The position numbers were made by a program, and so were the translations under genes. From positions 1 through 7,990 of the forward strand of contig SRXB01000089.1 in NCBI GenBank assembly GCA_009724975.1: 7,990 nucleotides of DNA, in the 5' to 3' direction. Below the pieces are notes generated by a model. That model saw only the letters and a list, made by a program, of their open reading frames with translations. It did not search any database and was not told the DNA's origin. Source of the DNA: a bacterium (lineage in GTDB: Bacteria > Desulfobacterota > Deferrisomatia > Deferrisomatales > BM512). How positions within the stretch are numbered: position 1 is the first letter of the stretch; each line of letters begins with the position of its first letter. This document shows positions 1 to 5,652 of the stretch, piece after piece.

Positions 1-252
1 AAAGCCCTCTCCAGAGAGAAGATAAAAACCCCGCTGGGGGAATTCGACACCATAAAGGTGGAGCCCGAGATGAAGGGGGTAAAGGGAATCTTCGGCAAAA
101 GCCCCGACGCACACATGTATATCTGGTTCACCGACGATGAAAAACGCCTGATGGTGAAGATGGTGAGCGAGGTCTCGGTCGGCTCCTTCACGGCACTTCT
201 TGTAAAAGTTTCGTCGCCCGCTCCCCCCCCAGTTTTGCAACGAGCGCCCTGA
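1..252 (+). CDS. DUF3108-like protein, C-terminal fragment
   Basis: The reading frame is open from the first base of the window and stops at TGA 250-252, so only the last 83 residues are visible and the start lies upstream. The fragment shows a TPLGEFDTIKVEP strand, then a GIFGKS turn, an MYIWFTDDEKRLMVKM segment and an SVGSFTALL end. This order (G-x-F-D-T-x-x-V-E-P, then W-x-T-D-D-x-x-R, then K-x-x-V-G-S) is what I recall for the C-terminal half of DUF3108 proteins, which are exported or periplasmic beta-rich proteins of unknown function. The signal peptide region is not in the window. The last 16 or so residues (Pro-rich, ending QRAP) lie beyond the conserved fold and overlap the 3' end of rluD on the other strand by 65 nt. 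A run of eight C at 223-230 falls in this tail, so its exact length depends on that homopolymer. The family call is from motif memory; no function is claimed. Confidence 0.72.
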   Translation, partial: KALSREKIKTPLGEFDTIKVEPEMKGVKGIFGKSPDAHMYIWFTDDEKRLMVKMVSEVSVGSFTALLVKVSSPAPPPVLQRAP

Positions 253-1165
253 ACTCCTCCGGCGGCGGCGCGACGAACGATACGCGAGCACCCGTGGCCG
301 GATGGTCGAAGGAAAGCCGGTAAGCGTGCAGCGCCTGGCTCTTTAGCGCGGTCAAAACCGCCCGCGCATCCCTCTCCATTATACCCTTTGCCCGTACAAT
401 TCCGCCATAAAGGGGGTCACCCGCCACCGGATGGCCCAGCGCGGCCATGTGGACGCGTATCTGGTGGGTCCTGCCCGTCTCAATCCTGACCTCCACCAGC
501 GTTGCCCCCCGAAGGGGCGAGATTGCCCGCCACCTGCTCAGGGCGCTTCTGGAGCGGGGGGCGCTCACCGCCATCTTTTTGCGGTCGGCGGGGCTTCTCC
601 CAATCGGCAGGTCGACAACCCCCTCGCCCGTGAGATTTCCCACGACTACGGCAAGGTAAACCTTCTCCATCTCGCGCGACTTGAATTTTTCCTGCAGGGC
701 GCGGTGGGTTTTGTCGTCCTTGGCAACGAGAAGGACCCCGCTCGTATCCTTGTCGAGGCGGTGTACAATACCGGGCCTCAGCACCCCCCCCACACCGGAG
801 AGATCCTTCACGTGGTGCAAAAGGGCGTTGACGAGGGTGCCCCCCCTGTGGCCGGGCGCAGGGTGGACCACCAGCCCCTTTGGCTTGGCGACGGCGAGAA
901 GGTGGCCGTCCTCGTGGATTATTTCGAGGGATATGTCCTCGGCCTGCGCCGAGTCCGGCTCCGCCGGAGGGACAATCAATTCAACCACTTCGCCCCTGAC
1001 GACCTTCTTTGAGGGCCGGGCCGCCTTGCCGGAAATGGTCACCAAACCATCTTCCATAAGCCTTTGGATACGCGAGCGGGTGAGGTCCGGCGCGTTTTGC
1101 GCCAAAAACCTGTCCAGCCTCTCGCCGCTTTCTGAAACCTCGATTTTTATTTTGTTAGCTTTCAA
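188..1165 (-). CDS. rluD: Ribosomal large subunit pseudouridine synthase, RluD type
   Basis: RluA-family synthase, expected to convert uridines to pseudouridine in 23S rRNA (helix 69 if a true RluD). I take the start as TTG at 1165-1163, giving 325 residues, with GGGGA about 10 nt upstream. An N-terminal S4 RNA-binding domain spans about residues 15-66 (ERLDRFL, then SRIQRLMEDG). The catalytic domain carries the HRLDKDTSG motif at 135-143, with the catalytic Asp at 138. That is close to Asp139 of E. coli RluD and supports this start. Also visible are TGRTHQIR at 231-238 and the GDPLYGG and LHAYRLSFDHP motifs of the family. The frame also extends to a TTG at 1243 (351 residues), but that codon has no Shine-Dalgarno sequence and sits on a likely -35 element. 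The gene is divergent from dapF and convergent with the DUF3108-like gene. It contains several runs of 7-8 G in the coding strand without loss of frame. The family is certain; RluD rather than RluC or another paralog is likely, not proven. Confidence 0.9.
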   Translation of the reverse strand: MKANKIKIEVSESGERLDRFLAQNAPDLTRSRIQRLMEDGLVTISGKAARPSKKVVRGEVVELIVPPAEPDSAQAEDISLEIIHEDGHLLAVAKPKGLVVHPAPGHRGGTLVNALLHHVKDLSGVGGVLRPGIVHRLDKDTSGVLLVAKDDKTHRALQEKFKSREMEKVYLAVVVGNLTGEGVVDLPIGRSPADRKKMAVSAPRSRSALSRWRAISPLRGATLVEVRIETGRTHQIRVHMAALGHPVAGDPLYGGIVRAKGIMERDARAVLTALKSQALHAYRLSFDHPATGARVSFVAPPPEEFRALVAKLGGERATKLLQEVP

Positions 1166-1218
1166 AGATTGCGTTTCCCCGAAAAGGAATTTAAAAGGTC
1201 TTTGTGGATTGATTAAAA

Positions 1219-1248
1219 AGTATCGGCCAGCGCGCTTTTTCAAGTCAA
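1219..1248 (-). promoter_or_regulatory. Putative sigma70 promoter for rluD
   Basis: On the minus strand, TTGACT (1248-1243, 5 of 6 to TTGACA) is followed after 18 nt by GATACT (1224-1219, 4 of 6 to TATAAT). Transcription would start near 1212, about 47 nt before the TTG chosen for rluD. It overlaps the alternative upstream TTG at 1243, which argues against that codon being the real start. Predicted from sequence only. Confidence 0.5.
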
Positions 1249-1275
1249 GCGCATAGGGCGGCCAGGGAAAGGCAA

Positions 1276-2097
1276 ATGAAACTTAAATTCACCAAAATGC
1301 ACGGCCTGGGCAACGATTTCGTCCTGGTGGACTGCCGCGAGGGCGATCCGGGCAACTGGCCGGAACTTTCGCTGAAAATCGCCGACCGCCATTTCGGCGT
1401 AGGCTGCGACCAGATTTTGCTTTTGCGCGATTCCGACCGCGCCGACTTCAAGATGGATATCTGGAACTCGGACGGCACAAGGGTCGAAATGTGCGGCAAC
1501 GGCATAAGGTGTTTCGCCGCCTACCTTAAGGACAAGGGGCTGATAAACGAGTTCGAGGCCCGCATAGAGACCATGGCGGGATTGCAGGTCTGCAGGCTGA
1601 TGGACAACCTCGTCGAGGTGGACATGGGCGAGCCGGAGCTTGAGGGCCGCCGCATTCCCGTGGATGCCGACGGATTCGTTAGAGAGTTCCCCATATCGGT
1701 CGATGGGGTGGAGGTGCTGGTCACCTGCGTCTCCATGGGAAATCCCCACGCGGTGGTCTTCGTGGACGACGCCGGGAGCTTTCCCGTGTCCGAGCTTGGG
1801 CCAAAAATCGAAAAACACCCCTTCTTTCCCAAAAAAGCCAACGTGGAGTTCGCCGAGGTCAAATCCAGAAACGAGGTGCGCATGCGGGTGTGGGAGCGCG
1901 GCTCCGGAATGACGATGGCCTGCGGAACCGGCGCCTGCGCGAGCGCGGTCGCCGCCTTCTGGACCGGCCGCACCGACCGCGAGGTTAAGGTGGCGCTGGA
2001 CGGTGGAGACCTCAACATAGTTTGGGAGGCCGAGTCAAACCACGTATTCATGACCGGCCCCGCCGTAACCGTCTTCGAGGGGGAATTTTTCCTCTAA
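1276..2097 (+). CDS. dapF: Diaminopimelate epimerase
   Basis: DapF interconverts LL- and meso-2,6-diaminopimelate in the cytoplasm, the penultimate step of lysine synthesis and the source of meso-DAP for peptidoglycan. The 273-residue product matches the usual length of about 275. It starts with the family's FTKMHGLGNDFVLVD segment (residues 5-19). The two catalytic cysteines are Cys73 in MCGNGIRC and Cys216 in ACGTGAC, essentially the spacing of E. coli Cys73/Cys217. GNPHAVVFVDD in the middle and ERGSGMT before the second cysteine are also typical. The ATG at 1276 has AGGGA (1264-1268) and AAAGG just upstream, and the first conserved residues follow at once, so the start is secure. It is divergent from rluD across about 110 bp and 95 bp upstream of dnaJ. 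I found no good forward promoter and no lysA or dapA neighbour. Confidence 0.97.
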   Translation: MKLKFTKMHGLGNDFVLVDCREGDPGNWPELSLKIADRHFGVGCDQILLLRDSDRADFKMDIWNSDGTRVEMCGNGIRCFAAYLKDKGLINEFEARIETMAGLQVCRLMDNLVEVDMGEPELEGRRIPVDADGFVREFPISVDGVEVLVTCVSMGNPHAVVFVDDAGSFPVSELGPKIEKHPFFPKKANVEFAEVKSRNEVRMRVWERGSGMTMACGTGACASAVAAFWTGRTDREVKVALDGGDLNIVWEAESNHVFMTGPAVTVFEGEFFL

Positions 2098-2099
2098 TC

Positions 2100-2148
2100 G
2101 GCGCGCAGGTCCTTGACACGGGCGCGCACGGTGGCTATTTATCGCCGT
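2100..2148 (+). promoter_or_regulatory. Putative dnaJ promoter with flanking repeats
   Basis: TTGACA (2113-2118, perfect consensus -35) is followed after 17 nt by TATTTA (2136-2141, a weak -10). Transcription would start near 2149, about 44 nt before the dnaJ ATG. An exact 8-bp direct repeat, GGCGCGCA, occurs at 2100-2107 and 2121-2128, one copy on each side of the -35 and 21 bp apart (about two helical turns). An imperfect ACGG...CCGT dyad (2128-2131 and 2145-2148) spans the -10. I see no CIRCE element, and the -10 does not resemble the sigma32 CCCCATNT box, so classical heat-shock control is not evident. Confidence 0.45.
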
Positions 2149-2192
2149 CACGCGGAATTTTTGCAATAAATCCCTAATCTTCTGGCTGGATT

Positions 2193-3317
2193 ATGAAAAA
2201 CGACTATTACCAGACCCTTGGCGTGGAAAAAACCGCCTCGCTGGACGAGATAAAAAAGGCCTACCGAAAGATGGCCCTGAAATACCACCCCGACCGCAAC
2301 CCGGGCGACAAGGAGGCCGAAGAAGCCTTTAAGCAGTGCGCCGAGGCCTACGAGGTGCTTTCGGACCCCGAAAAGCGCAATATGTACGACCAGTACGGCG
2401 TCGACGGGCTCAACCGGCAGGGCATGCACCACGGCTTCGGCAACGTGGGCGACATCTTCGGGGCCTTCGGCGACATCTTCGGCGATATCTTCGGCGGCAT
2501 GGGTTTCGGCCAGCAGTCCAGAAGGGGTCGAGACCTGCGCCATGAGATAGAAATCAGCCTGAAGGAAGTCATCGAAGGAGGGACGCGCAAGGTCAAGGTG
2601 CGAAAACCCGCTCCCTGCCCCGAATGCCACGGCAGCGGGGCCGCCAGCCGCGAAGACATCGAGCACTGCAAGCCCTGTGGGGGAAGGGGCTCCGTAACCC
2701 GCTCCTTTCGCCAGGGATTCGCCACCTTCCAGACCTCGGCACCCTGCTCCGACTGCGGCGGGAAGGGCAAAAAGATTAAAAAGCGTTGCCCCGAGTGCGA
2801 GGGGTCGGGGATGAAGCGCATGGAGAAGGTTGTGACGGTGGAAATCCCGCCCGGGGTGGAATCAGGACAGCAGGTGCGGATTTCAGGCGAGGGCGAACAG
2901 ATTCCAGACGGACCCGCCGGAGACCTTTACATACTTCTTCGCGAAACGGAGAACGAAAGGTACGAGCGAAAGGGGTTGAACCTCTTCGCCCCCCTTCATC
3001 TGGAGCTGGCCACCGCAATAAACGGCGGAGCGGTGGAGATCGAAGGCCCCGAGGGAGAACCCCTTAAGGTAAAAATCGAGGAGGGCGCGCAGTCGGGGAC
3101 GGTGAAGCAGATAAAGGGCCGCGGGGTTCCCATGCTCCACCGCAAAAACGCCCGAGGAGACCTCTTTTTGCAGCTTCTCGTAAAGACGCCCACGGGCCTT
3201 TCCAAGGAGCAGAAAAAAGAGCTTAATTCCGCCCTCGAAAAGTTGCCTAAGGCGGAAGGAGCCACCGCCACCGCCGCCAAGGGCTGGAGGGAATGGTTTA
3301 GGGAGAAGCTCTCCTAA
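2193..3317 (+). CDS. dnaJ: Class I (type A) DnaJ co-chaperone
   Basis: Hsp40 partner of DnaK: it delivers unfolded clients and stimulates DnaK ATPase activity in the cytoplasm. The 374-residue product has all domains in the canonical order. The J domain is at about 4-70, with HPD at 32-34 and the QYG end. A Gly/Phe-rich linker covers about 74-110 and includes GDIFG units. Four CxxCxGxG zinc motifs begin at Cys142, Cys159, Cys185 and Cys199. The C-terminal substrate-binding region begins near VTVEIPPGV, with GDLYILL and ARGDLFLQLLV strands typical of the family. All eight zinc cysteines are present. The ATG at 2193 immediately precedes the conserved YYQTLGV segment; upstream there is only a weak GGCTGGA, so the Shine-Dalgarno sequence is poor. 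dnaK and grpE are not adjacent in this window. It runs convergently into pilT with 5 nt between stop codons. Confidence 0.97.
   Translation: MKNDYYQTLGVEKTASLDEIKKAYRKMALKYHPDRNPGDKEAEEAFKQCAEAYEVLSDPEKRNMYDQYGVDGLNRQGMHHGFGNVGDIFGAFGDIFGDIFGGMGFGQQSRRGRDLRHEIEISLKEVIEGGTRKVKVRKPAPCPECHGSGAASREDIEHCKPCGGRGSVTRSFRQGFATFQTSAPCSDCGGKGKKIKKRCPECEGSGMKRMEKVVTVEIPPGVESGQQVRISGEGEQIPDGPAGDLYILLRETENERYERKGLNLFAPLHLELATAINGGAVEIEGPEGEPLKVKIEEGAQSGTVKQIKGRGVPMLHRKNARGDLFLQLLVKTPTGLSKEQKKELNSALEKLPKAEGATATAAKGWREWFREKLS
2448..2494 (+). repeat. Short in-frame repeats encoding GDIFG units in the DnaJ G/F linker
   Basis: The 14-mer GGCGACATCTTCGG occurs at 2448-2461 and 2469-2482, and a one-mismatch copy (GGCGATATCTTCGG) at 2481-2494. 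They encode successive GDIFG units of the Gly/Phe linker. The linker of type A DnaJ proteins is naturally repetitive, so this is most likely ordinary low-complexity coding sequence that could change length by slippage. Confidence 0.7.
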
Positions 3318-3322
3318 CCCCG

Positions 3323-4420
3323 TCAGCGCGGCCTTTCCCCGCCGGTGTCCAAAAGGACCTGCCTCTCGAAATCGCTCGGGTTGGTCGCAGCCGAAAGCGC
3401 GGTCTCGTAGGAAATCTTGTCCTCCTTGAAGAGCCACATCACATGCTGGTCGAAAGACTGGGTCTGGTAGGAATCGTTCCCCTGTTCCAGGATGTCCTTC
3501 ATGTGGAAGGTCTTCATCGGATCTTTTATGCACTCCTCCACCGTCTTGGTCATGCGCAGTATCTCGCACACGGGAAGCCTGCCTTTACCCGTCTTCACCG
3601 GCACCAGGCGCTGGCTTATGGTGGCGACGAGGTTCTCGGCTAGCCGCAGGCGCACAAGCCCCTGCTTTTCAGCGGGAAAGACGCCTATAAGGCGGTTGAT
3701 GGTCTTTTGGGCGTCGGTGGTGTGAACGGTGGAGAAGACCAGGTGCCCCGTCTCCGCCGCCCTAAGGGCGATATCTATCGTCTCGGTATCGCGCATCTCG
3801 CCAACGAGTATTATGTCCGGATCCTGGCGAAGCGCCGAGCGCAGGGCGGTGTTGAAGTCGGAGGTGTCTAGGCCTATTTCGCGCTGGCTTATCGATGCCT
3901 TCTTGTTCCTGTGCATGAATTCCAGCGGGTCTTCGATTGTGAGGATGTGGCATTTGCGGTTCTCGTTCACGTGGTCTATCATCGCCGCCAGCGTCGAGCT
4001 TTTGCCGCAGCCGGTGACGCCGGTGACCAGTATCAGACCGCGCTCCTCTTCGGCAATTTTCTTAAGCACCGGAGGGAGGCCAAGGCCGTCTATGGTCGGT
4101 ATGTCGAAGGGTATGGCGCGCAGGATAAGCGCGACGGTGTTTCGCTGGCGAAAGATGTTGACGCGAAACCTGCTCACCCCCGGTATCGAGTAAGAGCCGT
4201 CCCACTCCCTCACCTCCTTGGCGTTTACGGGCGGGTAGGAATTCTCCAGAATCGTGGTGGCTATGGCTATGGTGTCGTCTGGCGTTAGCACCGGGCTTTT
4301 CGCCTCAAGGAGCTGACCGTTTATGCGAAGCAGTATCGGCGCGCCGACCTTGAAGTGAACATCGCTTGCGTGAGACTGGTGCGCCAAACCAAGAATCTTG
4401 TGGAAGACTTCCTTGTCCAT
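3323..4420 (-). CDS. pilT: PilT-family type IV pilus retraction ATPase
   Basis: Hexameric ATPase of the type II/IV secretion superfamily that powers pilus retraction at the cytoplasmic face of the inner membrane. The 365 residues contain an N-terminal PAS-like domain with the SDVHFKVG segment (19-26), Walker A GVTGCGKS (134-141), the Asp box IEDPLE (162-167), Walker B ILVGEMRD (204-211, catalytic Glu208) and the His box TGHLVFSTVHT (224-234). The ATG at 4420-4418 has GAGGG four nt upstream. The Walker B and His boxes are PilT-like rather than PilB-like, and there is no PilB N-terminal domain. However, the AIRNLIRE motif of canonical PilT is not recognisable; the equivalent stretch reads TVEECIKDPMKTFHMKDIL (293-311). 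The gene may therefore be one of the PilT paralogs (PilT2/PilU-like) common in bacteria with several retraction ATPases. No pilB, pilC or pilin gene is adjacent, consistent with a dispersed paralog. Confidence 0.93.
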   Translation of the reverse strand: MDKEVFHKILGLAHQSHASDVHFKVGAPILLRINGQLLEAKSPVLTPDDTIAIATTILENSYPPVNAKEVREWDGSYSIPGVSRFRVNIFRQRNTVALILRAIPFDIPTIDGLGLPPVLKKIAEEERGLILVTGVTGCGKSSTLAAMIDHVNENRKCHILTIEDPLEFMHRNKKASISQREIGLDTSDFNTALRSALRQDPDIILVGEMRDTETIDIALRAAETGHLVFSTVHTTDAQKTINRLIGVFPAEKQGLVRLRLAENLVATISQRLVPVKTGKGRLPVCEILRMTKTVEECIKDPMKTFHMKDILEQGNDSYQTQSFDQHVMWLFKEDKISYETALSAATNPSDFERQVLLDTGGERPR

Positions 4421-4577
4421 TTATCCCTCTTTATTGAGCTTTATTTGAATTTTGGGAATATACTGACTGTCATCATACTCTAAGGCGTTTACAATCAAAG
4501 GCAAAACAAAAACTTATATCGGCGAAGCGGCCCAATATGTTTAGTGAAATCATCAAAAAACAGTCGGACTACGCGCC
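4421..4577. promoter_or_regulatory. AT-rich divergent intergenic region between pilT and the small Cys-rich ORF
   Basis: This is the most AT-rich stretch in the window and must hold signals for both directions. Rightward candidates are TTGAGC (4434-4439) with TATACT (4459-4464) at a long 19-nt spacing, and TTTACA (4488-4493) with TTATAT (4514-4519) at 20 nt; neither is convincing. Leftward, TATATT (4462-4457) is a good -10 for pilT but has no clear -35. The pilT Shine-Dalgarno GAGGG lies at 4429-4425. I see no sigma54 -24/-12 pair and no tRNA-like or riboswitch-like fold by eye. Confidence 0.35.
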
Positions 4578-4581
4578 TTGA
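4537..4581 (+). CDS. Possible 14-codon leader ORF overlapping the next start
   Basis: ATG at 4537 opens a 14-codon frame (MFSEIIKKQSDYAP) ending at TGA 4579-4581. This stop overlaps the TTG start of the Cys-rich ORF in a TTGA arrangement that would allow termination-reinitiation. There is no clear Shine-Dalgarno sequence before this ATG, and 14 codons can occur by chance. It could alternatively be the displaced N-terminus of the next ORF, separated by an indel. Low confidence; recorded because the overlap is exact and the next ORF has no ribosome-binding site of its own. Confidence 0.22.
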   Translation: MFSEIIKKQSDYAP

Positions 4582-4730
4582 GCGGCGGCTGGGGTTGCCC
4601 GCACGAAGCGGACGGAATCTGCAAGAAAAGAGAGGCCCCCTGCGAGCCGGGCAAGGAGGGGTGCGTCCTTTGCGAACGCATGGCTAAGGCCAAAGAGGAA
4701 GGCAAAAAGGAAAATGGCGAAAAAAAATGA
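4578..4730 (+). CDS. Small Cys-rich protein, 50 residues, uncharacterised
   Basis: The frame starts at TTG 4578 (the only usual start codon after an in-frame stop at 4545-4547) and ends at TGA 4728-4730. The product opens SGGWGCPHEADGICKK and has five cysteines (7, 15, 22, 29, 32) plus His9, then a Lys/Glu-rich tail without cysteine. The Gly-Trp-Gly-Cys-Pro-His opening and the C-x-PG-x-x-GC pattern resemble, from memory, short uncharacterised deltaproteobacterial proteins; I cannot confirm this. The cysteine spacing (x7, x6, x6, x2) suggests metal or Fe-S binding or a disulfide-knotted domain, but no signal peptide is seen, so it is probably cytoplasmic. The last 17 nt overlap the start of the downstream pseudouridine synthase, implying co-transcription and translational coupling. 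A dense Cys pattern and the overlap make a chance frame unlikely, although no Shine-Dalgarno sequence precedes the TTG. Function unknown. Confidence 0.68.
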   Translation: MSGGWGCPHEADGICKKREAPCEPGKEGCVLCERMAKAKEEGKKENGEKK

Positions 4731-5652
4731 GGGCGGGGCCAAGGTTCTGAAGTCCGTTTCGGGCGCGAGGGCCGCGGGCGTGCGCCTCGACCTTTACATG
4801 ATAGGCGCTTTCGACTCCCTGAGCCGCAAGCAGGCCAAAAAGCTACTTGACGGGAAAAAGGTCTCGCTCAACGGCAAGATAGAGATGATGGCCTCGCGCA
4901 TCGTCAACGCGGGCGACAGGGTCGAGGTGCGCATCGACCCGCCGAGAGAGGCGCCCGTGCCCCCGCAAAAACTCGACACCCTCTTCAAGGACGAGCATCT
5001 GCTGGCGGTTCTGAAGCCCCCCTTCATACCTTCCGGCGAAACCAAGGACCCGGGGAGGCTCACCGCCGAAGTGCTTGCGAAAAAAGCTCACGGCGCGGGT
5101 CTCAAGCTCCTCCACCGGCTCGACCGCGACACCACCGGCGTCCTCCTTTTCGGCCTTACGGGGGAGTCCTCGGCGGCGGTGCTGGCGGAATTCAAAAAAC
5201 GAGAGGTGAAAAAAACCTATCTGGCGATAGTTGCGGGCAAGCCGCCCCAGACTTTCGAGGATTCGCGCCACCTCAAGGAGATTCCCGGGGGGAAAGTGGC
5301 GACGGTGATGAGCGGGGGGCTTCGCGCCTTCACCACCTTCACAACGCTGGCGGCCGCGAAGGGATGCGCCCTGATCGAGGCAAGGCCGGAGACCGGAAGA
5401 ATGCACCAGATTCGCGCCCAACTCTCCGCAAGAGGCTATCCCCTGCTTGGGGACTCCCTTTACGGCGGCGCCCCGAGGGTGCGGCTTGGCGAGGAGGAAA
5501 TCGAGGTCCCGCGACAGATGCTCCACGCGTGGAAGCTATCCTTCGTCCATCCGGCGACGGGCCTGGAGGTTGAGATAGTGGCTCCGGTGCCCGAGGATTT
5601 CAGGGAGCTGACCAAAACCCTCTTCGGGAAAACCCCCTGGGGCAAGGGCTAG
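4714..5652 (+). CDS. RluA-family pseudouridine synthase (second paralog)
   Basis: The 312 residues form an S4 RNA-binding domain (about 24-75: VRLDLYM, then SRKQAKKLLDGKKVSLNG) followed by an RluA-type catalytic domain. The catalytic motif is HRLDRDTTG (134-142) with Asp137 as nucleophile. TGRMHQIR (227-234), GDSLYGG (246-252) and LHAWKLSFVHP (270-280) are the other family marks. The usual TGRTHQIR is TGRMHQIR here, and the KPPFIPSG segment replaces the common KPxGxxVHP, so it is a divergent paralog rather than RluD. Its target (23S rRNA or tRNA) cannot be told from sequence. The ATG at 4714 lies inside the end of the Cys-rich ORF, with AGGA (4708-4711) and a longer AGAGGAAGG stretch (4694-4702) upstream, both within that ORF. 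The stop codon TAG overlaps the queE stop on the other strand. Confidence 0.9.
   Translation: MAKKNEGGAKVLKSVSGARAAGVRLDLYMIGAFDSLSRKQAKKLLDGKKVSLNGKIEMMASRIVNAGDRVEVRIDPPREAPVPPQKLDTLFKDEHLLAVLKPPFIPSGETKDPGRLTAEVLAKKAHGAGLKLLHRLDRDTTGVLLFGLTGESSAAVLAEFKKREVKKTYLAIVAGKPPQTFEDSRHLKEIPGGKVATVMSGGLRAFTTFTTLAAAKGCALIEARPETGRMHQIRAQLSARGYPLLGDSLYGGAPRVRLGEEEIEVPRQMLHAWKLSFVHPATGLEVEIVAPVPEDFRELTKTLFGKTPWGKG

Noticed and set aside
1169..1197. Forward promoter for dapF (TTGCGT, 17 nt, TAAAAG)
   Set aside because: Only 3 of 6 and 4 of 6 matches, and it lies about 80 nt upstream over the rluD start region; too weak to call.
681..1256. Long open frames antisense to rluD (including 431-1012 and 681-1256, +)
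   Set aside because: They mirror a strong RluD gene, have low-complexity Arg/Ser/Pro-rich products without recognisable motifs, and are explained by GC-rich codon bias.
1240..2051. Antisense frames over dapF (1240-1818 and 1521-2051, -)
   Set aside because: The products show no family features, and the opposite strand encodes an intact DapF with both catalytic cysteines.
2113..2148. sigma32 heat-shock promoter or CIRCE element before dnaJ
   Set aside because: CTTGAC is present, but there is no CCCCATNT-type -10 and no TTAGCACTC-N9-GAGTGCTAA inverted repeat.
2148..2821. Antisense frames over dnaJ (2148-2666 and 2348-2821, -)
   Set aside because: They are shadows of the J-domain and zinc-motif coding sequence; no motifs or ribosome-binding sites support them.
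2883..3569. 228-codon minus frame spanning the dnaJ/pilT junction
   Set aside because: It crosses two well-supported genes on opposite strands and its product has no recognisable domain.
4421..4577. tRNA, riboswitch or sigma54 promoter in the widest gap
   Set aside because: No cloverleaf-like arms, no recognised riboswitch core and no GG-N10-GC pair seen on either strand by eye.
4843..5526. 227-codon antisense frame within the RluA paralog
   Set aside because: Shadow of a clear pseudouridine synthase; His/Arg/Gly-rich product typical of reverse-strand GC-rich frames.
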